Positions 43,297-52,520 are shown, numbered from the stretch's first letter. The stretch: 64,000 nt of DNA from CAWCUK01 sp963798775 (GCA_963798775.1 CAWCUK010000001.1:744001-808000), one strand, 5' to 3'. Notes: generated by a model from the sequence alone, not told the origin. Numbers and translations are program-made.

Positions 43297-43551
43297 ATGA
43301 GCACGTTTAGAGTTCCAGATAATTTAGCCATCAGCGATTCCGGATTTCTGTTTATGCCCTCAACCGGCGAAACCTTTACCTTAAATCCAATCGGCAAAGA
43401 AGTGCTTACACTGCTTCAGCAGCAACTTTCAACCGAAGAAATAATAAAAAGGATTCTTGAAGAATATGAAATTGATGCCGGAACTTTAGAAAATGATATC
43501 ACAGATTTTGTTAATCAATTAAAAAATTTTTCACTAATAAAAGAATTATGA
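43297..43551 (+). CDS. PqqD-like peptide chaperone (RiPP recognition element)
   Basis: An 84-residue single-domain protein matching the PqqD winged-helix fold: TFTLNPIGKEVL, then STEEIIKRILEEYEID, then DITDFVNQLKNFSLI. In other systems such proteins bind the leader of a precursor peptide and present it to modifying enzymes. An AAGGAAG site precedes the ATG. Its stop overlaps the start of the ATP-grasp gene (ATGA). No radical SAM enzyme, its usual partner, is present. Confidence 0.85.
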   Translation: MSTFRVPDNLAISDSGFLFMPSTGETFTLNPIGKEVLTLLQQQLSTEEIIKRILEEYEIDAGTLENDITDFVNQLKNFSLIKEL

Positions 43552-44582
43552 ATATAGCAGTAACAGGCTTAAACGCAACTGATAATCCGGGACCCGGCGT
43601 ACCATTAATACGCTGTATAAAAGATTCGAAAGATTTTTCGGGAAATCTTATAGGGCTTATTTATGATGCTCTAGAACCCGGAATTTATATGAATAATCTT
43701 ACTTCTAAAAATTATTTAATTCCCTATCCTTCAAGCGGATTAACAAATCTTTTTGATAGAATTAAGTTCATAAATGAAAAAGAAAAACTTGATTTAATTA
43801 TTCCTTCGCTCGATTCCGAATTATACGCGTTTGTAAAACTTCAGCCGAAATTAGAATCGCTGGGCATAAAAACTTTTCTTCCTACAACCGAACAGCTAAA
43901 CATTAGAGCAAAAGATAAACTTTTTGGTTTCTGTGAAAGCAATAATATTATGGTACCCCAAAATTATCTGCTTACTTCACAAAATGATATTTACTCAATT
44001 CCCTCTTCTTTTAAATATCCTGTTGTTGTAAAAGGTATTTTTTACGAAGCTTATATAGCTAATAATTTTGAAGAGGCACTTTCCGCATTTAATAAACTAA
44101 AAGTAAAATGGGGATTTCCGATTATTATTCAAGAATATATTAGAGGCGATGAATTTAATGTAGTAGCGTTGGGAGACGGCACCGGAACTGCTGTAGGCGC
44201 GGTTTGTATGAGGAAAATGTACATTACCGATAAAGGTAAAGCATGGGCCGGAGTTACAATTCTTGACAATGCTTTGCTCGATTTATCGAAAAAAATAATC
44301 GAGAAAACCAAATGGAAAAGCGGAATGGAATTAGAGTTTATAAAATCTACTGAAACAGGGGAATATTATTTACTCGAAATAAATCCAAGATTTCCTGCTT
44401 GGGTTTATCTTGCGCCCGGCGCGGGACAAAATCTTCCTTATGCCCTTGTTCAGCTTGCGTTTAATAAAAAAGTAGAACCTTTTTCTTCCTACCAAAACGG
44501 AAAAATTTTTGTAAGAAGTTCATGGGATTTAATTACTGATATTTCAGTTTTTGAAAAAATGACAACTTTAGGAGAATTATAA
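43548..44582 (+). CDS. ATP-grasp ligase, carbamoyl-phosphate-synthase-like
   Basis: A 344-residue protein with a Rossmann-like N-terminal domain (VTGLNATDNPGPGVPLIR) and an ATP-grasp fold: RAKDKLFGFC, YPVVVKGIFYEA (ATP Lys), IIIQEYIRGDEFNV, and the metal site MELEFIK through YLLEINPRFPAW. The family (CarB, PurK, PylC and others) activates a carboxylate as acyl phosphate and couples it to an amine. The likely product is an amide or peptide-like bond; the substrate is unknown. It is tightly coupled to the PqqD-like gene and lies 1 bp before the decarboxylase. Confidence 0.85.
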   Translation: MNIAVTGLNATDNPGPGVPLIRCIKDSKDFSGNLIGLIYDALEPGIYMNNLTSKNYLIPYPSSGLTNLFDRIKFINEKEKLDLIIPSLDSELYAFVKLQPKLESLGIKTFLPTTEQLNIRAKDKLFGFCESNNIMVPQNYLLTSQNDIYSIPSSFKYPVVVKGIFYEAYIANNFEEALSAFNKLKVKWGFPIIIQEYIRGDEFNVVALGDGTGTAVGAVCMRKMYITDKGKAWAGVTILDNALLDLSKKIIEKTKWKSGMELEFIKSTETGEYYLLEINPRFPAWVYLAPGAGQNLPYALVQLAFNKKVEPFSSYQNGKIFVRSSWDLITDISVFEKMTTLGEL

Positions 44583-44583
44583 T

Positions 44584-45951
44584 ATGGAAAAAAAGAGATA
44601 TGAACGTCCTGTAATTACAAAACATTATTCAGGTTTAATGAATAAATACGGAAGCAATACGATCTCGACTCCCAAAACAGAAATTGACGGAGTAAAAATA
44701 AAAGATCTAACTGCGGAATATGGTTCTCCCCTCTTTGTTTTGTCGGAAAGACAAATAAGGCAGAAACAAAAAAGCATGTACAGGATTTTTAAAACAAGGT
44801 ATCCTAAAGTTCAGTTTGCCTGGTCTTATAAAACAAATTATTTAAATGCCGTGTGTTCCATATTTCATCAAGAAGGTTCGTGGGCGGAAGTAGTTTCTCA
44901 ATTTGAATATGATAAAGCGAGACAACTTGGTGTTAAAGGTGAAAATATAATTTTTAACGGACCGGATAAAAGTAAAGAAGCTTTAACAAACGCTATAAAA
45001 GATAACGCAAAAATTCATATTGACCATTTTGATGAACTTCACCGGATAATTGAAATTTGCGATGATAACAATTTAAAAGCCAATGTAGCTATTCGTGTAA
45101 ATATGGATACGGGTATTTATCCCAAATGGGACCGCTTCGGTTTTAACTATGAGAACGGCGAAGCTTGGCAGGCAATAAAAAGAATTTTAGTTAATAAAAA
45201 TTTACGCTTGCTAGGGCTTCATACGCATATAGGTACTTATATTATGTCTTCGGAATCTTACAGAACTGCAGCGTTAAAATTAGGGGCGCTCGCAAAAAGA
45301 TTAAAAGAAGAATATAACCATGTATTAGATTATTTGGATTTAGGCGGTGGTTTTTCCTCTCATAATACATTAATCGGGCAATATTTACCGGCGGAACAAA
45401 TTGTTCCTTCTATTGAAGATTTTGCCGACGCGATTTCTTCCGGTTTATTTGAACTTCCTTTTAAAGCCGATGAGCTGCCGACTTTAATTTTGGAAACGGG
45501 CCGTGCTCTTATTGATGAAAGCGGCTATTTAATTTCAACGGTAATCGCGAATAAACGCCTTTCCAACGGAACCCGAGCAATTATTATTGATGCCGGCGTA
45601 AATCTTTTGTTCACGAGCTTTTGGTATAAACATAAAGTTACACCCGCGCAAGAAAATGGAATTCATACAGAAGAAGCCGTTATTTACGGGCCTTTGTGTA
45701 TGAATATAGATTGTGTTAGAGAAAGTATTTTAATTCCGTCTTTAAAGTGCGGTGAAAAAGTTGTGATTGAATATGTAGGCGCTTACGATATGACTCAATG
45801 GATGCAATTCATTTCAATGCGACCAAATGTTGTTATGGTAATGGAAGACGGCAGTGTAGAATTAATTAGAAAAGCCGAAGATCTTAATTATATACTAGAC
45901 AGAGAAGTGATGCCGGAAAAATTAAAACTCAAAAACAAAATAAATCAGTAA
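44584..45951 (+). CDS. fold-III PLP-dependent amino acid decarboxylase with leader-like N-terminus
   Basis: A 455-residue relative of diaminopimelate and ornithine decarboxylases. PLP Lys83 is in WSYKTNYL, HTHIGTY lies at 213-219, LDLGGGFSSH at 251-260 binds the phosphate, ETGRAL is at 304-309, and the catalytic Cys372 is in GPLCMNID. DapA-pathway enzymes usually have GPxCESGD, so the substrate site differs. Before the catalytic domain lies a tail of about 40 residues, starting YERPVITKHYSG, which resembles the YxxPxL leader motif bound by PqqD/RRE domains. The start overlaps nothing and follows the ATP-grasp stop by 1 bp. Confidence 0.85.
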   Translation: MEKKRYERPVITKHYSGLMNKYGSNTISTPKTEIDGVKIKDLTAEYGSPLFVLSERQIRQKQKSMYRIFKTRYPKVQFAWSYKTNYLNAVCSIFHQEGSWAEVVSQFEYDKARQLGVKGENIIFNGPDKSKEALTNAIKDNAKIHIDHFDELHRIIEICDDNNLKANVAIRVNMDTGIYPKWDRFGFNYENGEAWQAIKRILVNKNLRLLGLHTHIGTYIMSSESYRTAALKLGALAKRLKEEYNHVLDYLDLGGGFSSHNTLIGQYLPAEQIVPSIEDFADAISSGLFELPFKADELPTLILETGRALIDESGYLISTVIANKRLSNGTRAIIIDAGVNLLFTSFWYKHKVTPAQENGIHTEEAVIYGPLCMNIDCVRESILIPSLKCGEKVVIEYVGAYDMTQWMQFISMRPNVVMVMEDGSVELIRKAEDLNYILDREVMPEKLKLKNKINQ

Positions 45952-48077
45952 TGAATTTCTTTATCGACAGCATTCTTTTCTCTTACTCGCAAATATTCTT
46001 TTCAAACAGAAAATGGTTTGGAGCGCTGCTATTTGCCGCTTCAATGGTAATTCCCACTATTGGTTTAATGGCTTTATTTGGAGTAATTCTTTCTAATTTA
46101 ACTGCTGTTTGGCTCCGTTTTGATAAAGAAAAAATTAGAACCGGCTTTTATGGTTTTAATGGAATTTTATTCGGAGCAGCTTCCACTTTTTATTTTGATT
46201 TAAATCTGTTCCTTCTACTTATTATTCCTATTTTTATAATCATTACCTTTTTTATTGCCTCGGTTCTTGAGAATTATTTGGCCGTTGCTTTTAACTTGCC
46301 CGGATTAAGTCTGCCTTTTGTTTTATCTATTTACATCTTTATTATTTTTTTGGCAAATTATAATTCCCTTACCGGCAGCAACTTTTACAGCGTTACTCAC
46401 GATCATTTTTTCTCTTTACCTGAATTGGTAAAAAATTATTTCCACTCGGCCGCGCTTATTCTTTTTCAGCCGAGCATAATTTCCGGATTTCTGATTGTGC
46501 TGGCGCTTCTAATTTTTTCACGCGTGCTTTTTTCTTTAAGTATTATAGCATTTCTACTAAACGCGATCTTTCTAAACTTACTTCTTCCGAATCTTTCAGA
46601 TAATTTAATTGTATTAACCGGGTTTAATTCAATATTAACGGCATTTGCTTTGGGCGGCGTTTTAATAATTCCCTCACGAAAAAGTTTTTTACTTGTTGTG
46701 GTTTCTTCATTGATGGTAATTATAACTACGGGATTCTTCATACAGTTATTGTCCTCGACAAACTTACCGCTGCTTGTCCTTCCATTTAATTTTATTGTTC
46801 TACTTACCATTTATAGTTTAAAGTTCAGAAAAGACCAAACTGATCTTGTATTGCTTTATTTTAAGCCCGGCTCACCGGAAGAAAATTTTTATTTTCATCA
46901 AAAAAATAGATCGCGTTTTGAGAAATTTAAATTCTTATTCCCGGAACTCCCTTTCTTCGGAGAGTGGTTTATTTCGCAAGGCTTCAACGGTAAATTTACT
47001 CACAAGGATGAATGGAAGTACGCCTGGGATTTTGTTGTAGCCGATAATAATCAAGTTCAGTTTTCGGATGAAGGAAGTTCTTTAACCGATTATTATTGTT
47101 ATAAACTTCCGGTATCTTCCCCGCTTGACGGTGAAGTTGTAAAGGTGATTGACGGAATACCGGCGAATAAAATTGGCGATATTAATCTTGAACAAAATTG
47201 GGGAAATACAATTATTTTAAAACATGAATATGATCTTTTTTCATCTGTTTCTCATCTTGAAGCCGGTTCTATTAAAGTTAAGGAAGGCGATAAAGTAAAA
47301 AAGGGAGAATTGATCGCTCAATGCGGAAACAGCGGCCGTTCTCCGATTCCTCATATTCATTTTCAATTTCAGGCTACGGATAAACTCGGCGATAAAACTT
47401 ATAAATTTCCTTTTGCTCATTTTCTTGAAAAACAAAAAGATAAATATTTTTTACGTACGTTTGATTATCCGGAAGAAGGTAAATTTATTCAAAATATTGA
47501 AATCCATAAAACAATTAAACAAGCGTTTGATTTTAAATTCGGGGATAAGTTAAATTTCAAATGTAGTTTAAATAATAATATTTTTGATGAAGAATGGGAA
47601 GTAAAAATAAATATGAATAATGAACTTTTTCTTGAAAATAATAAAGGCGACAAAGCAATTTTATTTTCTACTAAAAAGGTTTTTTATTTTACAAATTACA
47701 TTGGCAAAAGAAATTCCGCCTTGTATTTCTTTTATCTTTCGGCAACTCAAGTCCCGCTTTGTTTTCAAAATAATTTGTTCTGGACCGACCATTATTCGGC
47801 CGCGGATTTTGATAATAATCTCATCCGCTATTTTTCAGAATTCTTTTTGATGTTTAAAGGATTTATTTCTGCTACCGGGGAATTTAATTTTACAGAACCC
47901 GAGGAACAAAAAGAAGGATATATTATACATAATAATATTTTGGTAAAGGGAGAATCGTTGTTTTCGTTCTACAAAAGAAATCTTCAAACTTCCGCTTATA
48001 TAAATTATGACGGATTAGTGGAGGAATTGAAAATTACGGGAGATAAAATAAATTTTACGGCTAGAATTATTAATTAA
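45951..48077 (+). CDS. urea transporter-M23 peptidase fusion
   Basis: 708 residues. The N-terminal part (about 1-290) is a urea transporter family channel with about ten helices and both repeat signatures, GFNGILFGAAS (68-78) and GFNSILTAFALGGV (224-237). A linker leads to an M23/LytM peptidase domain (about 345-475) with zinc ligands His351 and Asp360 (HKDEWKYAWDF) and the HIH pair at 468-470 (IPHIHFQF). The rest (about 480-708) is beta-rich and not recognised. The peptidase would be periplasmic. Start codon overlaps the decarboxylase stop (TAATG). Confidence 0.85.
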   Translation: MNFFIDSILFSYSQIFFSNRKWFGALLFAASMVIPTIGLMALFGVILSNLTAVWLRFDKEKIRTGFYGFNGILFGAASTFYFDLNLFLLLIIPIFIIITFFIASVLENYLAVAFNLPGLSLPFVLSIYIFIIFLANYNSLTGSNFYSVTHDHFFSLPELVKNYFHSAALILFQPSIISGFLIVLALLIFSRVLFSLSIIAFLLNAIFLNLLLPNLSDNLIVLTGFNSILTAFALGGVLIIPSRKSFLLVVVSSLMVIITTGFFIQLLSSTNLPLLVLPFNFIVLLTIYSLKFRKDQTDLVLLYFKPGSPEENFYFHQKNRSRFEKFKFLFPELPFFGEWFISQGFNGKFTHKDEWKYAWDFVVADNNQVQFSDEGSSLTDYYCYKLPVSSPLDGEVVKVIDGIPANKIGDINLEQNWGNTIILKHEYDLFSSVSHLEAGSIKVKEGDKVKKGELIAQCGNSGRSPIPHIHFQFQATDKLGDKTYKFPFAHFLEKQKDKYFLRTFDYPEEGKFIQNIEIHKTIKQAFDFKFGDKLNFKCSLNNNIFDEEWEVKINMNNELFLENNKGDKAILFSTKKVFYFTNYIGKRNSALYFFYLSATQVPLCFQNNLFWTDHYSAADFDNNLIRYFSEFFLMFKGFISATGEFNFTEPEEQKEGYIIHNNILVKGESLFSFYKRNLQTSAYINYDGLVEELKITGDKINFTARIIN

Positions 48078-48089
48078 CCGGAGTTTATA

Positions 48090-48725
48090 ATGAAGAGGTT
48101 TGTTTTATTTAGTGCTTTTTCGGCTTTATTAATTATTGTTTTCTTCGCTGCCGATGCTGCGACTCAGAGTAATGATAAGGTGAAAATATTTCATAACTCT
48201 ATTATCCAGGAAAATAATAAAAATTATAAGAACGCTATTGCGGAAATAATGAAAATTTATGATGCTAATAAAAATAGTTATACTTTTAATATTCGTTTAG
48301 GATGGCTTAACTATTTGAATAATGATTTAGAGAATTCAGTTAAGTATTATAAAAACGCCATTAATATTAAACCCAACAGTATTGAAGCTTATTTAGGGAT
48401 TACTCTGCCGCTATCAAAACAAAATAATTGGGAAACTGTACAAAATTCTTACAAAAATATTCTTAAAATTGATTCGAAAAATTATACCGCTAATTTGAGG
48501 TTGGGTCAAATTTATTTGAACAATTCAGATTTTTCTGCGGCAAAAAATTATTTGGAAAAAGCGTTTGATCAATTTCCAAGTGAATATGAGCCTAATTTAT
48601 CTCTCGGATATACTTATTACTATCTTGGTAATAAAAGTAAAGCGAATGATTTATTAACTACAGCCGTAATGCTAAATCCGGATGATTCTATTGCTGTAGC
48701 GGGATTGAAATTAATTAACAAATGA
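48090..48725 (+). CDS. exported TPR-repeat protein
   Basis: A 211-residue protein with a signal peptide (about 1-24) and four to five tetratricopeptide repeats (for example AIAEIMKIYDANKN, ENSVKYYKNAINIKPN, YKNILKIDSKNYT, AKNYLEKAFDQFPSE). TPR proteins scaffold complexes; this one is probably periplasmic. A CCGGAG site precedes its ATG. The stop overlaps the start of the outer-membrane gene (ATGA), so the two probably form a unit. Confidence 0.85.
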   Translation: MKRFVLFSAFSALLIIVFFAADAATQSNDKVKIFHNSIIQENNKNYKNAIAEIMKIYDANKNSYTFNIRLGWLNYLNNDLENSVKYYKNAINIKPNSIEAYLGITLPLSKQNNWETVQNSYKNILKIDSKNYTANLRLGQIYLNNSDFSAAKNYLEKAFDQFPSEYEPNLSLGYTYYYLGNKSKANDLLTTAVMLNPDDSIAVAGLKLINK

Positions 48726-49540
48726 AAAATATTTTTTGCTATATTTTTGTTTTTACAGCTTCTTTACAAATTATTGTTAAAGCTGACTCAACTTATGTTT
48801 CACCTTCATTTTATTATTCGTACGGAAACTACAGTAATAAAACTTACTCCGAATCTTTCGCGTTTTATAATTCTATTCAATTGTCAAAGAAATTCTATTT
48901 GTTAAATAGTTATGATCATTTAATAATAAATCAAAATGAATGGAACTATCTTCAACAAATTTTTTTAGCGGGAATTTCCGTAGATTATTTCCCGATATAT
49001 TTAAAATTTAATTACGCGCATATAAAAGGCGATTTCGATTATAAACCTTTTCTTTATCAATATTCTGATTTTAACAATCTATATAATTTTGATTTTATTT
49101 ATTTCCAAAATCTTTATTATTTCGGCATCTCTTATACATATCAAAACCAAATTGGCTATAAAGCGGAAACAGTTAATCAAATTACACTTCGGCTTGAAAA
49201 AATTATTTCACCCGATTTATTTATTTCTTTAAAACCTAATATCTCTTTATTAACCGACGGCAGAAAATTATACTCAGCATCGTTAAAAATTCATTATTTG
49301 TTAAGTAAAAATTTCTTCCTTAAGGCAGGCGGATTTGCCGGTGAACGAGCTTATTATTTTGATTCCGATTTGCTTACAATTTTTAATCAAGATGATACTC
49401 AAAAATATCAAGTTTGGGGACAGCTTGAATATAAATTATTTAAAAATATCTCTCTCGCCGCCTCATATCAGCATACAAATTTTTCTTCATACAACATCGA
49501 TTACTATATAGCCGGAATCAAAAGCAGCTTTAATCTTTAA
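48722..49540 (+). CDS. predicted outer-membrane beta-barrel protein
   Basis: A 272-residue protein with a signal peptide (about 1-21) and many short amphipathic strands rich in Tyr, Phe and Asn, ending in a strand with terminal NL. The pattern fits an outer-membrane beta barrel resembling YaiO-type proteins. In YaiO-like families a TPR domain and this barrel occur together, which matches the TPR gene upstream. It is the last gene of the operon; the next gene starts 50 bp later. Confidence 0.65.
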   Translation: MKNIFCYIFVFTASLQIIVKADSTYVSPSFYYSYGNYSNKTYSESFAFYNSIQLSKKFYLLNSYDHLIINQNEWNYLQQIFLAGISVDYFPIYLKFNYAHIKGDFDYKPFLYQYSDFNNLYNFDFIYFQNLYYFGISYTYQNQIGYKAETVNQITLRLEKIISPDLFISLKPNISLLTDGRKLYSASLKIHYLLSKNFFLKAGGFAGERAYYFDSDLLTIFNQDDTQKYQVWGQLEYKLFKNISLAASYQHTNFSSYNIDYYIAGIKSSFNL

Positions 49541-49589
49541 TTGATTTATTCTTATATTTTGAGTTGTAAATCAATTTCGGAATTATGCT

Positions 49590-50783
49590 ATGAATATTGC
49601 TGAACTTGTTTCTCTTCAAAAAAAATCCGTCAAAAAAATAGTTGGATTAATGTCCGGGACTTCGTTAGACGGTGTTGATGCCGTTTTAATAGAAGTTGAA
49701 GGAAGCGGTACAAGAACAAAACTTAAACAAAAAGCTTTTTTAACTTATCCTTTTCCTCAAGAATCAAAAAATATTATTTTAAGAAATGCCGAATATAAGG
49801 GCGGAAATGTAACTGAAATTTGCAAGCTTAATTTTTTGATTGCCCATATATACGCCGATGCGGTAAAAGCATTATGTAAAAAAGCCAAAGTAAAATTAAA
49901 TCAAATTGATTTAGTCGGGTCGCACGGACAAACAATTCATCATCTGCCTCAAAAAGAAAAATTTCTTAATTATCAATTTGCTTCAACTCTGCAAATAGGC
50001 GATCCTTCAGTTTTAGCAAAGCTTTTAGATATTCCGGTCATCGGTGAATTCAGGGTAGGTGATGTTGCTCTTGGCGGACAGGGCGCCCCGCTTGTACCTT
50101 ATTTCGATTTTATACTTTTTCATTCTGATGAACAAAATAGAGCGCTTCTTAATATTGGCGGAATATCTAATATTACAATTTTAAATAAGAACGGAAAAGC
50201 AGAAGATGTTATTGCTTTCGACACCGGGCCGGGAAATATGCTTATCGATCAATTCACAAATAAATTTTTCAACATCGATTATGACCAAGACGGGCTTATT
50301 GCCGCGACAGGAATTAAAAACGAAAATCTATTCGAAAGTTTGAAGTCTAACGATAAATTTTTACTTCAAGAACCGCCTAAATCTACCGGGCGTGAATTTT
50401 ACGGAAAAGATTTTGTATCTAAACTTCTTAGAAAATATAAAAATATCGCGCATAAAGATTGGCTTACAACAATTACTGATTATACTGCTTTTGCTGTTTT
50501 CAGTAATTATGAAAATTTCATAAAAAAAGAAACGGAAATTGAAGAATTATTCGTCAGCGGCGGCGGCTCCCATAATAAAGTTCTGATGAGAAATTTAAAG
50601 AGTTATTTCGGTAAGCAAGTAAAAATAAAAAATGTTTCTTCTCTTGGAATGTCTTCCGATTCCAAAGAAGCAATTTGTTTCGCTGTTTTAGCAAATGAAA
50701 CATTAGCCGGAAATTCCTCTAACATTCCTAAAGTTACCGGCGCTTTCAAACCAACAATTTTAGGAAAGATTTGTTTACCATGA
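49590..50783 (+). CDS. anmK: anhydro-N-acetylmuramic acid kinase
   Basis: Phosphorylates and opens 1,6-anhydro-MurNAc recovered from peptidoglycan turnover. 397 residues with the phosphate loop GLMSGTSLDGVD (19-30), DLVGSHGQTIHH, LGGQGAPLVPYFD, NIGGISNITI, FDTGPGNMLID and the C-terminal ATP site VSGGGSHNKVLM. Length is normal. Its stop overlaps the start of the reductase gene (ATGA). A MurNAc recycling role fits the several wall-active genes nearby, though they are in different operons. Confidence 0.95.
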   Translation: MNIAELVSLQKKSVKKIVGLMSGTSLDGVDAVLIEVEGSGTRTKLKQKAFLTYPFPQESKNIILRNAEYKGGNVTEICKLNFLIAHIYADAVKALCKKAKVKLNQIDLVGSHGQTIHHLPQKEKFLNYQFASTLQIGDPSVLAKLLDIPVIGEFRVGDVALGGQGAPLVPYFDFILFHSDEQNRALLNIGGISNITILNKNGKAEDVIAFDTGPGNMLIDQFTNKFFNIDYDQDGLIAATGIKNENLFESLKSNDKFLLQEPPKSTGREFYGKDFVSKLLRKYKNIAHKDWLTTITDYTAFAVFSNYENFIKKETEIEELFVSGGGSHNKVLMRNLKSYFGKQVKIKNVSSLGMSSDSKEAICFAVLANETLAGNSSNIPKVTGAFKPTILGKICLP

Positions 50784-51694
50784 AAATTTTAATAACAGGA
50801 GGAAGCGGATTTCTCGGTCAGTATTTAAATATTGAACTTTCAAAAGAAAATAAAATTTTAACCTTATATAATTCACAGCCGGGTAATTGCGCAAAGTTTA
50901 ATTCCGCGCGGTTAAATCTTACTAATTACGAAAAACTGCAAAAATTATTTGAAGATTTCTTACCGGAAATTGTTATTCATTCTGCGGCTATTTCAACGCC
51001 GCAATTAGCAGACTCTTTACCGGCTAAAGACGTTTATAACATAAATGTTAATGTAGCAAAAAAAATCTCTGAATTGTGCAATGAGTTTAATTCTAAACTT
51101 ATCTATACATCAACAGATCTTGTTTATGCCGGGTATCGCGGTTCTTTATTAAATGAGAATTCCAAATTAATTCCCATTTCTCTTTATGCGGAAACTAAAT
51201 TAATGGGTGAAGTTAAAATTCAAGAAACATTCAATAATTATATAATTCTTCGTACCGCTCTTTTGTACGGCTTCGGTTTGAATAAATCAAATTCACATTT
51301 TCAGAAAATGTACAACAATTTTAAATCCGGCAAAAAAGTAAAACTTTTTACAGATCAATTCCGTTCACCTCTTTCTGTTTTAGATGCCACAAAAATAATT
51401 TCAGAAATCTGTCGAAAAGATATTAAAGGAGAAATAATTAATTTCGGCGGGAAGGAAAGAGTCAGCAGATTAGAACTCGGGGAAAAATTATGTAAACTTG
51501 CCGGTTTGGATAGAAATCTAATTGAACCAATTTCTATGGATGATATTCCTGGTTTTCCTAAAGTTGCGGATGTTTCTATGAACACGGAAAAACTGCAGTC
51601 ATACGGACTTAAACAAAAAACTATAGAAGAATCAATAAAAGAAATTATAAACAAATACGAAGGAAATAATGAATCATTTACTCGGAGCTCATAA
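50780..51694 (+). CDS. SDR reductase, dTDP-4-dehydrorhamnose reductase (RmlD)-like
   Basis: 304 residues from the ATG at 50780; a TTG at 50771 is less likely because the ATG is coupled to the anmK stop. The Rossmann site is ILITGGSGFLG, followed by IHSAAISTP, the catalytic YTSTDLVYAG and YAETKLMGE (Tyr-Lys), and LRTALLYG. The pattern is the RmlD_sub_bind superfamily, which reduces 4-keto sugars. It overlaps nfo by 26 bp. A true RmlD role with rfbB is possible but not proven. Confidence 0.85.
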   Translation: MKILITGGSGFLGQYLNIELSKENKILTLYNSQPGNCAKFNSARLNLTNYEKLQKLFEDFLPEIVIHSAAISTPQLADSLPAKDVYNINVNVAKKISELCNEFNSKLIYTSTDLVYAGYRGSLLNENSKLIPISLYAETKLMGEVKIQETFNNYIILRTALLYGFGLNKSNSHFQKMYNNFKSGKKVKLFTDQFRSPLSVLDATKIISEICRKDIKGEIINFGGKERVSRLELGEKLCKLAGLDRNLIEPISMDDIPGFPKVADVSMNTEKLQSYGLKQKTIEESIKEIINKYEGNNESFTRSS

Positions 51695-52520
51695 TTCAAT
51701 TTCGGGAGGAGTTTCAAAAGCGGTTGATATTGCGCAAAAATTAAATTTTACCGCAATGCAAATATTCACAAAAAATAATAACCGCTGGGCGGCGAAGCCT
51801 TTAGATGAAAAAGAGATAAAACAGTTTAAAGAAAAATATGAAAAATCTAAGCTGCGTTTTGTGGTTTCCCATGATTCATATTTGATAAATCTTTGCGCAA
51901 AAGATAGTGTACTCTTAGATAAATCCAGGGAAGCTTTTTTAGATGAACTGCACCGCTGCGAACAGCTTGGAATTCCGCATTTAAATTTTCATCCCGGCGC
52001 TCACGGCGGTGAAGGAGAAGAAGACGGCATTAAACTTATCGCTGAATCCTTAAATGTCTGCCACGATAAAACTAAAGGATTTAAAGTTAAAAGTATGCTG
52101 GAAGCAACAGCGGGGCAAGGAACAGCGATCGGTTATAAGTTTGAACATTTAAGAAAAATTATTGATCTGGTTGAAGATAAAGAACGTATGACCGTTTGCA
52201 TAGATACCGCGCATATTTTTGCTGCCGGTTATAATATTAAAGATGAAAAAGCTTATCAAAATGTTATAAAAGATTTTGATGATATAATTGGATTGGAACG
52301 ATTAAAATGCTTTCACATAAACGACAGCAAAAAAGAACTTGGTTCTCGTGTTGATAGACATGAACATATCGGCGATGGATTTATCGGTTTAGAAGGTTTT
52401 AGAAATATTATGAATGATGAACGTCTTGAACATATTCCTAAAATCTTAGAAACTCCGAAAGGCAAAGAACAATTAGAAGATATAAAAAATTTAGAAACGT
52501 TGAATAGTTTAATTAAATAG
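51669..52520 (+). CDS. nfo: endonuclease IV
   Basis: AP endonuclease of base excision repair. 283 residues in a TIM barrel with zinc ligands visible in order: LLGAHNSISGG, LNFHPGAHGG, MLEATAGQG, CIDTAHIFAAGY, KCFHINDSKKELGSRVDRHEHIG and ILETPK. Length matches the family. The start lies inside the preceding gene, so the two are translationally coupled. Confidence 0.96.
   Translation: MNHLLGAHNSISGGVSKAVDIAQKLNFTAMQIFTKNNNRWAAKPLDEKEIKQFKEKYEKSKLRFVVSHDSYLINLCAKDSVLLDKSREAFLDELHRCEQLGIPHLNFHPGAHGGEGEEDGIKLIAESLNVCHDKTKGFKVKSMLEATAGQGTAIGYKFEHLRKIIDLVEDKERMTVCIDTAHIFAAGYNIKDEKAYQNVIKDFDDIIGLERLKCFHINDSKKELGSRVDRHEHIGDGFIGLEGFRNIMNDERLEHIPKILETPKGKEQLEDIKNLETLNSLIK

Noticed and set aside
43297..43551. 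Assignment of the PqqD-like gene to pyrroloquinoline quinone synthesis
   Set aside because: No pqqA, pqqB, pqqC or pqqE is present; the neighbours point to a different process.
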